Positions 1-6,918 of a stretch of 8,227 bases of DNA are shown here, piece after piece. Under the pieces are notes generated by a model. It ran no database searches, was not told the DNA's origin, and saw only the letters and a list, made by a program, of their open reading frames with translations. The stretch lies in NCBI GenBank assembly GCA_013204195.1, contig JABMOJ010000522.1, positions 1 to 8,227 on the forward strand. The letters are read 5' to 3'. The stretch's first letter is position 1; every line of letters starts with the position of its first letter. This DNA comes from SAR86 cluster bacterium. Its GTDB lineage: Bacteria > Pseudomonadota > Gammaproteobacteria > Pseudomonadales > Azotimanducaceae. Both the position numbers and the translations under genes were made by a program.

Positions 1-1342
1 GGCTGGCAGAGAGTTCAGCGGCGGTGTTGGCCTGCTGCGCAGTTTCAAGATAGAGATGCTCCATGCCACGTACCAGGCCGCCCACCTGCCAATCCACTGT
101 TTGATCCGCCAGTGTCAGATCGGGAAACTTTGCCAGTAGGGCGTCAATGGCCACTTGCGCTTCAAGTCGTGCCAGGGCGAGCCCGAGGCAAAGGTGGATG
201 CCGTAGCCAAAGGAAACATGGCTTGGGTGCGCGCGGTGGATATCGAAGGTGTCGGGGTGATCATTTTCGGCCGCATCCCGGTTGGCGGCGGCGATCACCA
301 ATAGCACGAGCTGATTTTTCTTAATGGCAGCGCCATGAAAATCCATGTCCTGTTTCGCGAATCTGGCCATCATCTGTACTGGCGGCTCATAGCGCAGCAT
401 TTCTTCTACGGCATTCGGCGTTAAGCTAGGATCTTGCTGTAATTGCGCGAGTTGATCCGGGTTTTGGAGTAAGGCATGCATGCCATTGCCAATCAGTCGA
501 GTCGTGGTTTCATGACCGGCCAGCAGCAGCAGAACGCAGGTTGAGTACATTTCTCCGGCGGTCAGTCGATCGCCTTCTTCCTCGGCGGCGATGAGCTGGC
601 CGATCAAATCCTGTGAAGGCGCCTGGCGCTTTTGTTCGATAATGCCGGTGAAATACTCGATGAGTGCGTTGTTGGCGTTGTTGCCTCGTTCAACCATGTC
701 GGGGTCATCAATCAGCGTGAGGCCAAGCAGTTCATTGGACCAGGCCTGAAATTGCTCGCGGTCACTGTCGGGGAGTCCCAGCAGTTCGGCAATGACGATA
801 GCGGGCAAAGGTTTTGCCAAAACTGCCATCAGGTCGAACTGGGTGCCGGGATCAACCTTGGCTAAGCATTCATCGACGATTCGTTTGATATGGGGTTCCA
901 AGGAGAGAATATATTTGCGCAGAAACCCATGGGACACGAGCTTACGGAGTCGCGTATGGTCAGGAGCGTCGAGGCTGAGCATGGAGGGGTCGTCTAGCAG
1001 CTGAATTTTTTGACCATCGGCAGCGGCTCGCAGCAGGCTGACGAGAAATGGATTATGACGCATGTCGCTGCTCAGTCGAGGATCCTTGAACGCGGCTTGG
1101 ACTTCCTTAAAGCCGAGCACTAGCCAACCTCGAGTCGCAAAGCTGCGAACCACAGGCGCCTTGGCTCGCAGCCTGTTCAACCACAAGTAGGGGTTATTAC
1201 GATTCTCCAGCACCCCGGGGCGTGGTCCTCGGCCATAGGCGACCGTATCGATGGTCGTTAAAAGGCGCAAGACCAGTTGGCCGACGGTTCGAAGCACGGT
1301 TTTTTTGACTGACATTGTCTTCGCCGATGGCCTGTCTGACAT
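1..1342 (-). CDS. Cytochrome P450, 3' end cut by the window edge
   Basis: Heme-thiolate monooxygenase, probably soluble and cytoplasmic, using an external ferredoxin/reductase; substrate unknown. 447 codons are visible with no stop. In order: C-helix DHTRLRKLV (128-136); I-helix oxygen-activation motif AGHETT (275-280); ExxR as E314-M-L-R317; PxxF/D-R segment (363-370); and the heme loop FGYGIHLCLG (378-387) with ligand Cys385. The tail RGMEHLYLE resembles the last beta region of bacterial P450s (usually 400-450 aa), so the stop should lie a few codons beyond base 1. The ATG at 1342 is preceded by AGAGGGA about 10 bases upstream. The alternative ATG at 1315 has only a weak site. The first 35 residues form a basic, partly hydrophobic extension without a clear signal peptide. 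No ferredoxin or reductase gene is next to it, and it is divergent from the sulfur operon. The family is certain; the CYP subfamily cannot be assigned by eye. Confidence 0.95.
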   Translation of the reverse strand, partial: MSDRPSAKTMSVKKTVLRTVGQLVLRLLTTIDTVAYGRGPRPGVLENRNNPYLWLNRLRAKAPVVRSFATRGWLVLGFKEVQAAFKDPRLSSDMRHNPFLVSLLRAAADGQKIQLLDDPSMLSLDAPDHTRLRKLVSHGFLRKYILSLEPHIKRIVDECLAKVDPGTQFDLMAVLAKPLPAIVIAELLGLPDSDREQFQAWSNELLGLTLIDDPDMVERGNNANNALIEYFTGIIEQKRQAPSQDLIGQLIAAEEEGDRLTAGEMYSTCVLLLLAGHETTTRLIGNGMHALLQNPDQLAQLQQDPSLTPNAVEEMLRYEPPVQMMARFAKQDMDFHGAAIKKNQLVLLVIAAANRDAAENDHPDTFDIHRAHPSHVSFGYGIHLCLGLALARLEAQVAIDALLAKFPDLTLADQTVDWQVGGLVRGMEHLYLETAQQANTAAELSAS

Positions 1343-1469
1343 GGTGCGGAGTCCCTCTATCTGACCACTAAGAGTCGTTAAGTTAACTGAGCCAGTGTCG
1401 CTGGCGCTCTGAGCTTAGAGGGATCCCGGAATGATATCCATGGTTGGCTGAGATTCAAGAGATGAGCCA

Positions 1470-1481
1470 GGCTGATCAGCC
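1470..1481. promoter_or_regulatory. Perfect 12-bp palindrome, candidate operator
   Basis: GGCTGATCAGCC reads identically on both strands. It sits 128 bases upstream of the P450 start and 195 bases upstream of the SQR-fusion start, so it could serve either gene. The nearby CGATCAA/TTGATCG inverted pair shares its GATCA core. A dimeric repressor or activator site is an inference. No regulator gene is in the window to pair it with. Confidence 0.3.
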
Positions 1482-1556
1482 GATCAATGGCTAACAAGCT
1501 GAGCTGGCTGCAGTTGCTTGATCGACGGCCCCGCAGATGCTTTATGTCGCCTCCTG

Positions 1557-1568
1557 TGTGCCGGCACA
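1557..1568. promoter_or_regulatory. Perfect 12-bp palindrome upstream of the sulfur operon, candidate operator
   Basis: TGTGCCGGCACA is a perfect dyad whose right edge lies about 47 bases before the proposed -10 element (1616-1621). That would place it near -65 relative to a start site around 1628, a typical activator position. It does not match the CRP/FNR spacing (TGTGA-N6-TCACA). It is distinct in sequence from the other palindrome at 1470. Regulatory function is inferred from symmetry and position only. Confidence 0.35.
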
Positions 1569-1612
1569 GATCGCTGTTGGGTTGCGTTAGTCGTGCGATG
1601 CCACAGAATAAC

Positions 1613-1621
1613 TGGTATAAC
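1613..1621 (+). promoter_or_regulatory. Candidate extended -10 promoter for the DUF442-SQR/SulP operon
   Basis: TGGTATAAC fits the extended -10 pattern TGn followed by a hexamer that matches TATAAT at five of six positions. No good -35 hexamer lies 16-18 bases upstream, which is common for extended -10 promoters or activator-dependent ones. Transcription starting near 1628 would leave a leader of about 50 bases before the GTG start. The call is based on motif and position alone. Confidence 0.4.
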
Positions 1622-1664
1622 CTTTAGCATGAATTTTTATCTATGAATTCTTCACCTATAAATC

Positions 1665-1670
1665 AGGAGA
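1665..1670 (+). promoter_or_regulatory. Ribosome binding site deciding a GTG start
   Basis: AGGAGA lies six bases upstream of the GTG at 1677. No in-frame ATG occurs until codon 59, which is inside the DUF442 domain, so this site supports the GTG as the true initiation codon. Confidence 0.75.
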
Positions 1671-1676
1671 CCGGCG

Positions 1677-3314
1677 GTGGAAATCCAAAAGCTCGATGAA
1701 AAATTTTCCGTTTCAGCCCAGTTGTCGATCGATGATTTAGACGCATTGGCCGCCGCTCACGTTGAGATTTTGGTGTGTAATCGACCGGACCAGGAGGCTG
1801 AGGATCAACCGTCTTTTGCCGAGATTGAGGCGGCAGCGAAAGCGCGGGGCATGGTCGCTATTCAGTTGGCATTCAAACCCGCTGATCTGACCCGTGAACT
1901 CGTCGATGAGCTCGGAAACTTGATTGCCACGGGCAAGAAAATTCACGGCTATTGTCGAACGGGTAATCGTTCCACCAATATCTGGGCAGCGAGCCAACTG
2001 AATCAAGGAAGATCGCTGGCGGCGATAGCAAGTGAGACTTCGCCCACGGGCTTTGATGTCAGCGGTTTTCTGCAGCAGGCGCAAGTCAGTGGTGTGGTTG
2101 ACAGACCCCGTCACGATGTTGTGATTGTGGGGGCGGGTTCCGCCGGGATTGCGCTGGCAGCCAGCCTCAAAAAACGCGAGCCACAACTGCATATCACCCT
2201 GATTGATCCATCAAGTGAGCACTATTATCAACCGGGTTGGACTATGGTCGGTGCGGGCGTGTTTGACCCAAAAAGTACGCGGCGTGCGACTCGAGATCTG
2301 ATTCCGGCGGGGGTGACATGGCAGCAACAGTCGGTGGTGAGTTTCGATCCGGCAAACAACCAAGTCAGTCTCGATAATGGCGCGACTGTGCGCTACCAGC
2401 AACTTGTGGTGTGCCCAGGCCTAAAGCTTGACTGGTCTGCTGTAGCGGGGCTTGAGGAATCTCTGGGCAAAAATGGGGTCACTTCAAATTATCGCTACGA
2501 CCTGGCGCCCTATACCTGGGAGTTGGTAAATACCTTGCAGGGCGGTAGAGCCGTGTTTACCCAACCGCCCATGCCTATCAAGTGTGCCGGCGCGCCGCAA
2601 AAAGCCCTATATCTGTCCGCCGATGCCTGGTTTCGCCGTGGCGTGCTCAAGGATATCAATGTTGATTTCTACAATGCCGGTGCTGCGCTGTTTGGCGTTG
2701 CCCATTATGTGCCGGCACTGATGGAGTATGTGGAAAAATATCAGGCCAAACTGCACTTTCAACAAACGTTGGTTAAGGTCGATGGTGCAAACCAAAAGGC
2801 TTGGTTTAGGCATAACGATGCCGCCGGCGAGTCGCAAGAGACCTGTGTTGAATTCGACATGCTGCATGTTTGCCCACCGCAATGTGCGCCTGACTTCGTT
2901 AAGGATAGCGAGTTGGCCGATGCCAATGGCTGGCTTGATGTGGATCAAGCGACCCTGCAGCATCAGCGTTTCGATAATATTTGGGGCTTAGGTGATGTGA
3001 TGAATGCACCGAACGCGAAGACCATGGCGGCTGCTCGCAAGCAGGTACCTGTGGTGGCTGACAATCTCGTCAGCGCCATGCAGGCGCGGACGTTAACCGC
3101 AAGCTATGACGGTTACGGGTCTTGTCCCCTGACCGTTGAGCGGGGCAAAATTGTGCTCGCTGAGTTCGGCTACGGGGGCAAATTGTTACCCACCTTTCCC
3201 GCCTGGTTGAACAATGGCGCGCGGCCGACTCGGCTCGCCTGGATGCTGAAGACCTACGCGTTACCGATGGTCTATTGGCAATTGATGCTCAAGGGGCGCG
3301 AGTGGTTGACCTAG
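1677..3314 (+). CDS. DUF442 sulfurtransferase-like / sulfide:quinone oxidoreductase-like fusion protein
   Basis: A 545-residue two-domain protein starting at GTG. Residues 1-135 form a DUF442 domain (TIGR01244 type, related to dual-specificity phosphatases and rhodanese-like sulfurtransferases) with active-site loop CRTGNRS (93-99, Cys93). Residues 146-545 form an FAD/NAD-type oxidoreductase resembling human SQOR: VGAGSAG (151-157) binds FAD, YYQPGWTMVGAG spans 183-194, KCAGAPQK (302-309) holds the expected catalytic Cys303, and GLGD (437-440) is the second FAD motif. The C-terminus (from about 515) has amphipathic stretches suited to monotopic membrane binding. Expected role: oxidising sulfide or a persulfide, passing electrons to quinone, and moving sulfane sulfur through Cys93. 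Oddly, Val441 stands where SQOR has its second redox cysteine. A nearby CPPQC (399-403) offers other thiols. It lies 10 bases upstream of, and is probably co-transcribed with, the SulP gene. The domain calls are firm; the substrate is not proven. Confidence 0.88.
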   Translation: MEIQKLDEKFSVSAQLSIDDLDALAAAHVEILVCNRPDQEAEDQPSFAEIEAAAKARGMVAIQLAFKPADLTRELVDELGNLIATGKKIHGYCRTGNRSTNIWAASQLNQGRSLAAIASETSPTGFDVSGFLQQAQVSGVVDRPRHDVVIVGAGSAGIALAASLKKREPQLHITLIDPSSEHYYQPGWTMVGAGVFDPKSTRRATRDLIPAGVTWQQQSVVSFDPANNQVSLDNGATVRYQQLVVCPGLKLDWSAVAGLEESLGKNGVTSNYRYDLAPYTWELVNTLQGGRAVFTQPPMPIKCAGAPQKALYLSADAWFRRGVLKDINVDFYNAGAALFGVAHYVPALMEYVEKYQAKLHFQQTLVKVDGANQKAWFRHNDAAGESQETCVEFDMLHVCPPQCAPDFVKDSELADANGWLDVDQATLQHQRFDNIWGLGDVMNAPNAKTMAAARKQVPVVADNLVSAMQARTLTASYDGYGSCPLTVERGKIVLAEFGYGGKLLPTFPAWLNNGARPTRLAWMLKTYALPMVYWQLMLKGREWLT

Positions 3315-3324
3315 GCCGCAACGA

Positions 3325-5046
3325 ATGAAATTCTCGCCCCTGTTAGCCGCAGTTCCGCTGGTAGGCTCATTGCGTGGTTATAACCGTGAGTCCATGCTCA
3401 GTGATCTGATAGCGGGGCTGGTGGTGACCGTCATGCTGATTCCTCAATCCCTGGCCTATGCGCTGCTCGCAGGCGTGCCAGCGGAAGTGGGAATGTACGC
3501 GAGTATTCTGCCGCTAGTGGCCTATGCGATCTTCGGTACCAGTCGTACCTTGTCAGTCGGTCCTGTAGCCATTGCCTCATTGATGACCGCGGTGGCCCTT
3601 GGCAAGGTGGCTGAAACAGGTTCCAGCGATTATGTGAGCGCGGCAGTTTTGTTGGCGTTTCTTTCTGGTGGATTTTTAATCGCCCTCGGCGTTTTACGGC
3701 TTGGCTTTCTCGCCAATTTTTTGTCCCATACGGTGGTCTCAGGATTTATCACGGCCTCGGGTATCCTCATTGCCCTGAGCCAGATGAAGCATATTGTTGG
3801 CGTCAAAGCCCAGGGTGATACCTTCTTCGAACTCTTGATGTCGCTGCTGCAGCACCTGCCAGATGTGAATTATTACGCCCTTACCGTGGGTGTTGGGGTG
3901 GTTTGCTTTCTCTTCTGGGCGCGGCGCGGCGCCGCCGGACTGATGGCGCAATTGGGGATGGATTTGAACACGGCTCAGCTGGTCGCCAAGGCAGCACCGG
4001 TACTAGGCATTATCGTCACCATTGCTGGCGCTGTGATTTTTGATCTGGATGCCAAGGGCGTTGCGCTCGTCGGTGAGGTGCCAGCTGGATTGCCGAGTTT
4101 ACATCTGCCGGTGTTTTCGTTGGCCATGGTGGAACTGTTGATTGTGCCTGCCATGGCGATCTCGATTATTGGCTATGTCGAGTCCATATCCGTCGGTAAA
4201 ACCCTGGGCGCAAAGCGCGGCCAGCGGGTTGATGGCAATCAGGAACTAGTGGGTCTGGGTGCCGCTAACCTGGCTTCGTCATTTTCTGGAGGTTTCCCAG
4301 TGACCGGCGGTTTTTCGCGCTCGGTGGTAAATTTTGATGCCGGTGCCAGTACGCAGCTTGCCGGCATTCTGGCGGCCATTGGCATCGCCCTGGCTTCCTT
4401 GTTTCTGACGCCGGTGCTGTTTTATTTGCCGCAGGCGACGCTCGCGGCAACAATCATTGTGGCGGTCACAGGGCTGATCGATGTATCGATCATCACGAAA
4501 ACCTGGAAGCTCTCAAAAAGCGACTTTTATGCCGTTGCCTTGACCATTTTGGGCACCCTCGTGTTTGGCGTGGAAGCTGGCGTTGCAGCTGGGGTGCTGG
4601 TGTCGCTGTGTCTGTATCTGTACCGCACGTCGAAGCCTCATATTGCCGAGGTGGGTCTGATAGAAGGTACTGAACATTTTCGAAATATCTTGCGGCATAA
4701 GGTCTCGACCCGACCTGAAATATTATCCCTGCGGGTAGACGAGAATCTGTTTTTTGCCAATGCGGGTTATCTGGAGGAATACATTCACAGTGCGCTGGAG
4801 AATAATTCCGAGGTTCGCCACCTAGTGTTGATGTGCAGTGCCTGTAACACGATCGATTATTCCGCGCTTGAAGTGCTGGAGGCGATCAATGGGCATTTGC
4901 GAGACCTGCACATTGCCTTTCACCTGTCTGAGGTCAAGGGGCCGGTGATGGATCACATCAAAGACACGGGCTTTCTGGAGCACCTCACCGGCAATGTTTA
5001 TTTGAGCCAATATCAAGCCTATATGGATTTGAGTGGTTCGCCGTAG
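3325..5046 (+). CDS. SulP/SLC26-family inorganic anion transporter with C-terminal STAS domain
   Basis: A 573-residue inner-membrane protein of usual family length. Residues 22-432 hold the hydrophobic transport core. It includes IPQSLAYALLAGVP (39-52) in the first membrane region, the SVGPVAIASLMT segment (77-88), and the conserved GFPVTGGFSRSVVNFDAGAS stretch (323-342). Residues about 455-565 form a cytoplasmic STAS domain with the TIDYSALEVL loop (509-518). Members move sulfate, bicarbonate or other anions; the exact substrate cannot be read from sequence. Placement 10 bases after the SQR fusion suggests sulfate, sulfite or thiosulfate, either exported as oxidation product or imported; this is inference. 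The ATG at 3325 has only a weak TAGG nine bases upstream that overlaps the previous stop codon, which suggests translational coupling. The stop codon lies inside a long hairpin. Confidence 0.93.
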   Translation: MKFSPLLAAVPLVGSLRGYNRESMLSDLIAGLVVTVMLIPQSLAYALLAGVPAEVGMYASILPLVAYAIFGTSRTLSVGPVAIASLMTAVALGKVAETGSSDYVSAAVLLAFLSGGFLIALGVLRLGFLANFLSHTVVSGFITASGILIALSQMKHIVGVKAQGDTFFELLMSLLQHLPDVNYYALTVGVGVVCFLFWARRGAAGLMAQLGMDLNTAQLVAKAAPVLGIIVTIAGAVIFDLDAKGVALVGEVPAGLPSLHLPVFSLAMVELLIVPAMAISIIGYVESISVGKTLGAKRGQRVDGNQELVGLGAANLASSFSGGFPVTGGFSRSVVNFDAGASTQLAGILAAIGIALASLFLTPVLFYLPQATLAATIIVAVTGLIDVSIITKTWKLSKSDFYAVALTILGTLVFGVEAGVAAGVLVSLCLYLYRTSKPHIAEVGLIEGTEHFRNILRHKVSTRPEILSLRVDENLFFANAGYLEEYIHSALENNSEVRHLVLMCSACNTIDYSALEVLEAINGHLRDLHIAFHLSEVKGPVMDHIKDTGFLEHLTGNVYLSQYQAYMDLSGSP

Positions 5047-5079
5047 GCCAAGAGTGGCAGTTCCACTCTTGGCCTACGG
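5041..5079 (+). terminator. Perfect 17-bp hairpin at the end of the SulP operon
   Basis: The left arm CCGTAGGCCAAGAGTGG (5041-5057) and right arm (5063-5079) are exact reverse complements around a five-base loop, CAGTT. The left arm includes the last sense codon and the TAG stop of SulP (5044-5046). No run of T follows on either strand, so it is not a textbook intrinsic terminator. It could act as a transcript-stabilising 3' hairpin, an imperfect or factor-assisted terminator, or a recognition site for another process. The structure is certain; its role is open. Confidence 0.6.
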
Positions 5080-5478
5080 GTGCTGAGGCAACGGAGGAGG
5101 AATGCGCAGTGAAGGTGACTACGAGTTCGCCTATACTTGTGGCGCAGATGAGGCACAGGCATGGCCATTGCTGCTGGTTTTGTTGACCACAGCATGGGCG
5201 ATCTGTCGCAGCTATTGCTTGGTTTAGTGGCTGCCTACAGGCGGCATCTCGTTGGGCTGTGAATGGCGCTGTTGTCTTGCTACACCGCAAAATTATCGCT
5301 GATGGGCGGTTTTATTGATCGGTGCAATTTGCAACAGCCAGTGGAAGACGCTAATGACCTTCTGTACCTAGAGCGCTTCAATGCTGTTGATGTGTGGCAG
5401 GCAGACTCGCTGAGTTGAACGCTATCATTACTGCGTTGAAGCGTCCCATGAATTAACAATAGAGCAAAAGGAATTGCT
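5080..5478. other. 399-base intergenic region between SulP and 6-phosphogluconate dehydrogenase
   Basis: No ordinary gene is seen apart from a doubtful 41-codon ORF at 5102-5227. A second short open run in another plus frame follows its stop (about 5187-5313), has no start with a ribosome site, and could reflect a decayed gene. The downstream part should hold the dehydrogenase promoter. A possible -10 hexamer TATCAT lies at 5423-5428 but without a good -35. CGCTTCAA (5374-5381) and TTGAAGCG (5436-5443) form an 8-bp inverted pair around it, and TGCAA/TTGCA dyads flank 5328. None of these is strong enough for a firm call. Confidence 0.55.
5102..5227 (+). CDS. Possible small membrane protein of 41 residues, or a gene remnant
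   Basis: An ATG preceded by a purine-rich GGAGGAGG (5093-5100) opens a 41-codon frame ending in TAG. The first 20 residues are polar and acidic (MRSEGDYEF start). Residues 21-41 begin with WPLLLVLLTTAW and end in ICRSYCLV, long enough for one membrane span. The product has three cysteines. I do not recognise it. The strong ribosome site favours translation, though the distance from its 3'-most part to the ATG is very short. It may instead be the start of a broken larger gene, because another frame continues hydrophobic coding-like sequence after the stop. It follows the operon hairpin by 22 bases. Confidence 0.3.
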   Translation: MRSEGDYEFAYTCGADEAQAWPLLLVLLTTAWAICRSYCLV

Positions 5479-6918
5479 ATGTTGGAAGTTGATATTGGCC
5501 TGATCGGTCTGGCGGTGATGGGGCAGAACCTCGCGCTGAATATGAATGATCATGGTTTCACGGTTGCGGTGTTCAACCGTTCCGTGACAAGAGTGGATGA
5601 ATTTCTCGCGGGTAGTGCCAAGGATACGCAAATCATCGGTGCTCACTCGATTGAAAGCCTGGTCTCTGGTCTTCGATTGCCTCGGCGGGTGATGATGATG
5701 GTGAAGGCTGGTGACGCAGTGGACTCACTGATTGGGCAATTATTACCCCATCTCAGCCCAGGTGATATTGTGATCGATGGCGGCAACGAATTGTTCACCA
5801 ACACCAGTCGCCGTATGGCGGAACTCGCGAGTCAGGGTATTCTCTACGTCGGCACAGGTATCTCTGGTGGTGAGGAGGGGGCACGCCAGGGGCCCAGTAT
5901 CATGCCGGGGGGTAACCCTGACGCCTGGCCTCAGGTGCAAGAGATCTTTCAGGCGATAGCGGCTCGAGTCGATGATCAGCCTTGTTGTGATTGGATCGGC
6001 GCTGGTGGGTCGGGCCGTTACGTCAAGATGGTGCATAACGGTATTGAGTACGGCGATATGCAGCTGATTGGTGAAGCCTATGATTTTATGCGGCGTGGCA
6101 TGGGCCTTAGTCAGGGGCAGATGGCGGCGGTGTTTGGTCGCTGGAATACGGGCGTCCTGGATTCCTACCTGATTGAGATTACGGCGAAGATACTCGATTT
6201 TGTCGATGACGAAGGCCCAACTCTGGAGCGTATTCTCGATCGTGCGGGGCAAAAGGGTACTGGCAAGTGGGCTGGAATCAATGCGCTGGAGTTGGGCATT
6301 CCGTTGACCCTGATTGGCGAATCGGTATTTGCCCGGTGTTTGTCGGCCATGAAAGCTGAGCGACTCAAGGCGGCGGCATTTCTCCCTGGCCCGAATGGGG
6401 TATTGATTGGTCAGGCTGAGGAATTTACGGCCTATCTACACGATGCACTGTATGCCGCTAAGATCATGTCCTATGCCCAAGGTTTTATGCTGATGCGAGA
6501 GGCCGCCAAAGCGTATGGCTGGCAGTTGAATTACGGCTCTATTTCCCTGCTTTGGCGCGGCGGCTGCATTATTCGCAGTGCGTTTTTGGGTGATATCAAG
6601 CAGGCCTTTGATAACAATCCGGCGCTTGAGAATCTATTGTTGGATGAATTTTTTCGCGATGCGATCAATCAAGCTCAATCGGGCTGGCGCAAAGTGGTGG
6701 GGAAGGCGGCTGAGTTGGGTATTCCAACCCCAGGGTTTTCAGCGGCACTGGCTTATTACGACGGATATCGCAGTGCCAGTTTACCGGCCAATCTTCTTCA
6801 GGCCCAACGAGACTACTTTGGTGCCCATACCTATGAACGTATCGATCGGCCCAGAGGACAAATGTTTCATACTGACTGGGCGGGCAATCGTAACCCGAAA
6901 TTAGATGATCAGCCCTGA
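5479..6918 (+). CDS. gnd: 6-phosphogluconate dehydrogenase, decarboxylating (NADP+)
   Basis: Cytoplasmic pentose-phosphate enzyme that converts 6-phosphogluconate to ribulose 5-phosphate and CO2 while making NADPH. At 479 residues it has the length of the long dimeric bacterial/eukaryotic class. Visible are the cofactor motif GLIGLAVMGQNLALN (7-21); NRS (33-35), whose Arg34 is expected to favour NADP; DGGNE (100-104); the substrate loop SGGEEGARQGPSIMPGG (129-145); the catalytic segment YVKMVHNGIEYGDMQ (181-195) with Lys183, His186, Asn187 and Glu190; WRGGCIIRS (359-367); and the C-terminal AHTYERIDR (449-457). GTGKWA (260-265) has Ala where GTGKWT is usual, a mild change. AAGGA six bases upstream of the ATG supports the start. 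No zwf or pgl gene is adjacent. Its 3' end overlaps the convergent hydrolase gene by 10 bases. Confidence 0.97.
   Translation: MLEVDIGLIGLAVMGQNLALNMNDHGFTVAVFNRSVTRVDEFLAGSAKDTQIIGAHSIESLVSGLRLPRRVMMMVKAGDAVDSLIGQLLPHLSPGDIVIDGGNELFTNTSRRMAELASQGILYVGTGISGGEEGARQGPSIMPGGNPDAWPQVQEIFQAIAARVDDQPCCDWIGAGGSGRYVKMVHNGIEYGDMQLIGEAYDFMRRGMGLSQGQMAAVFGRWNTGVLDSYLIEITAKILDFVDDEGPTLERILDRAGQKGTGKWAGINALELGIPLTLIGESVFARCLSAMKAERLKAAAFLPGPNGVLIGQAEEFTAYLHDALYAAKIMSYAQGFMLMREAAKAYGWQLNYGSISLLWRGGCIIRSAFLGDIKQAFDNNPALENLLLDEFFRDAINQAQSGWRKVVGKAAELGIPTPGFSAALAYYDGYRSASLPANLLQAQRDYFGAHTYERIDRPRGQMFHTDWAGNRNPKLDDQP

Larger units (their letters stand above)
1343..1676. other. Divergent intergenic region between P450 and the DUF442-SQR gene
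   Basis: This 334-base stretch carries no credible ORF and must hold the promoters for both divergent transcription units. It is rich in dyad symmetry: AGTTAACT at 1381-1388, a GCCAG/CTGGC hairpin at 1391-1405, GGCTGATCAGCC at 1470-1481, a CGATCAA (1481-1487)/TTGATCG (1518-1524) inverted pair, and TGTGCCGGCACA at 1557-1568. It becomes AT-rich from about 1605 onward, which suits the rightward promoter. ATGAATT occurs twice, at 1629-1635 and 1643-1649. No convincing -35/-10 pair for the P450 gene was found on the minus strand. Confidence 0.7.

Noticed and set aside
1313..1315. Alternative ATG for the P450 gene
   Set aside because: Its upstream bases give only a weak ribosome site, whereas the ATG at 1342 is preceded by AGAGGGA at usable spacing.
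1561..1585. Possible sigma-54 promoter (GGCAC ... TTGC), which would fit some sulfide-responsive operons
   Set aside because: The GGCAC and TTGC elements are not at the required spacing, and the correctly spaced position reads GCTG without the invariant GC.
1657..1662. TATAAA as a -10 element of the SQR-fusion gene
   Set aside because: It is about 15 bases from the start codon and directly before the ribosome site, so a transcript from it would lack the Shine-Dalgarno sequence or nearly so.
4985..5290. Minus-strand open frame of 101 codons over the end of SulP and the intergenic region
   Set aside because: It runs antisense through the conserved STAS end and the hairpin, has odd residue composition and no family resemblance. 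Judged a shadow frame.
5284..5316. ACCGC/GCGGT followed by TTTATT as a terminator
   Set aside because: The five-base-pair stem has a loop of about 17 bases and is too weak; it is also far from any gene end.
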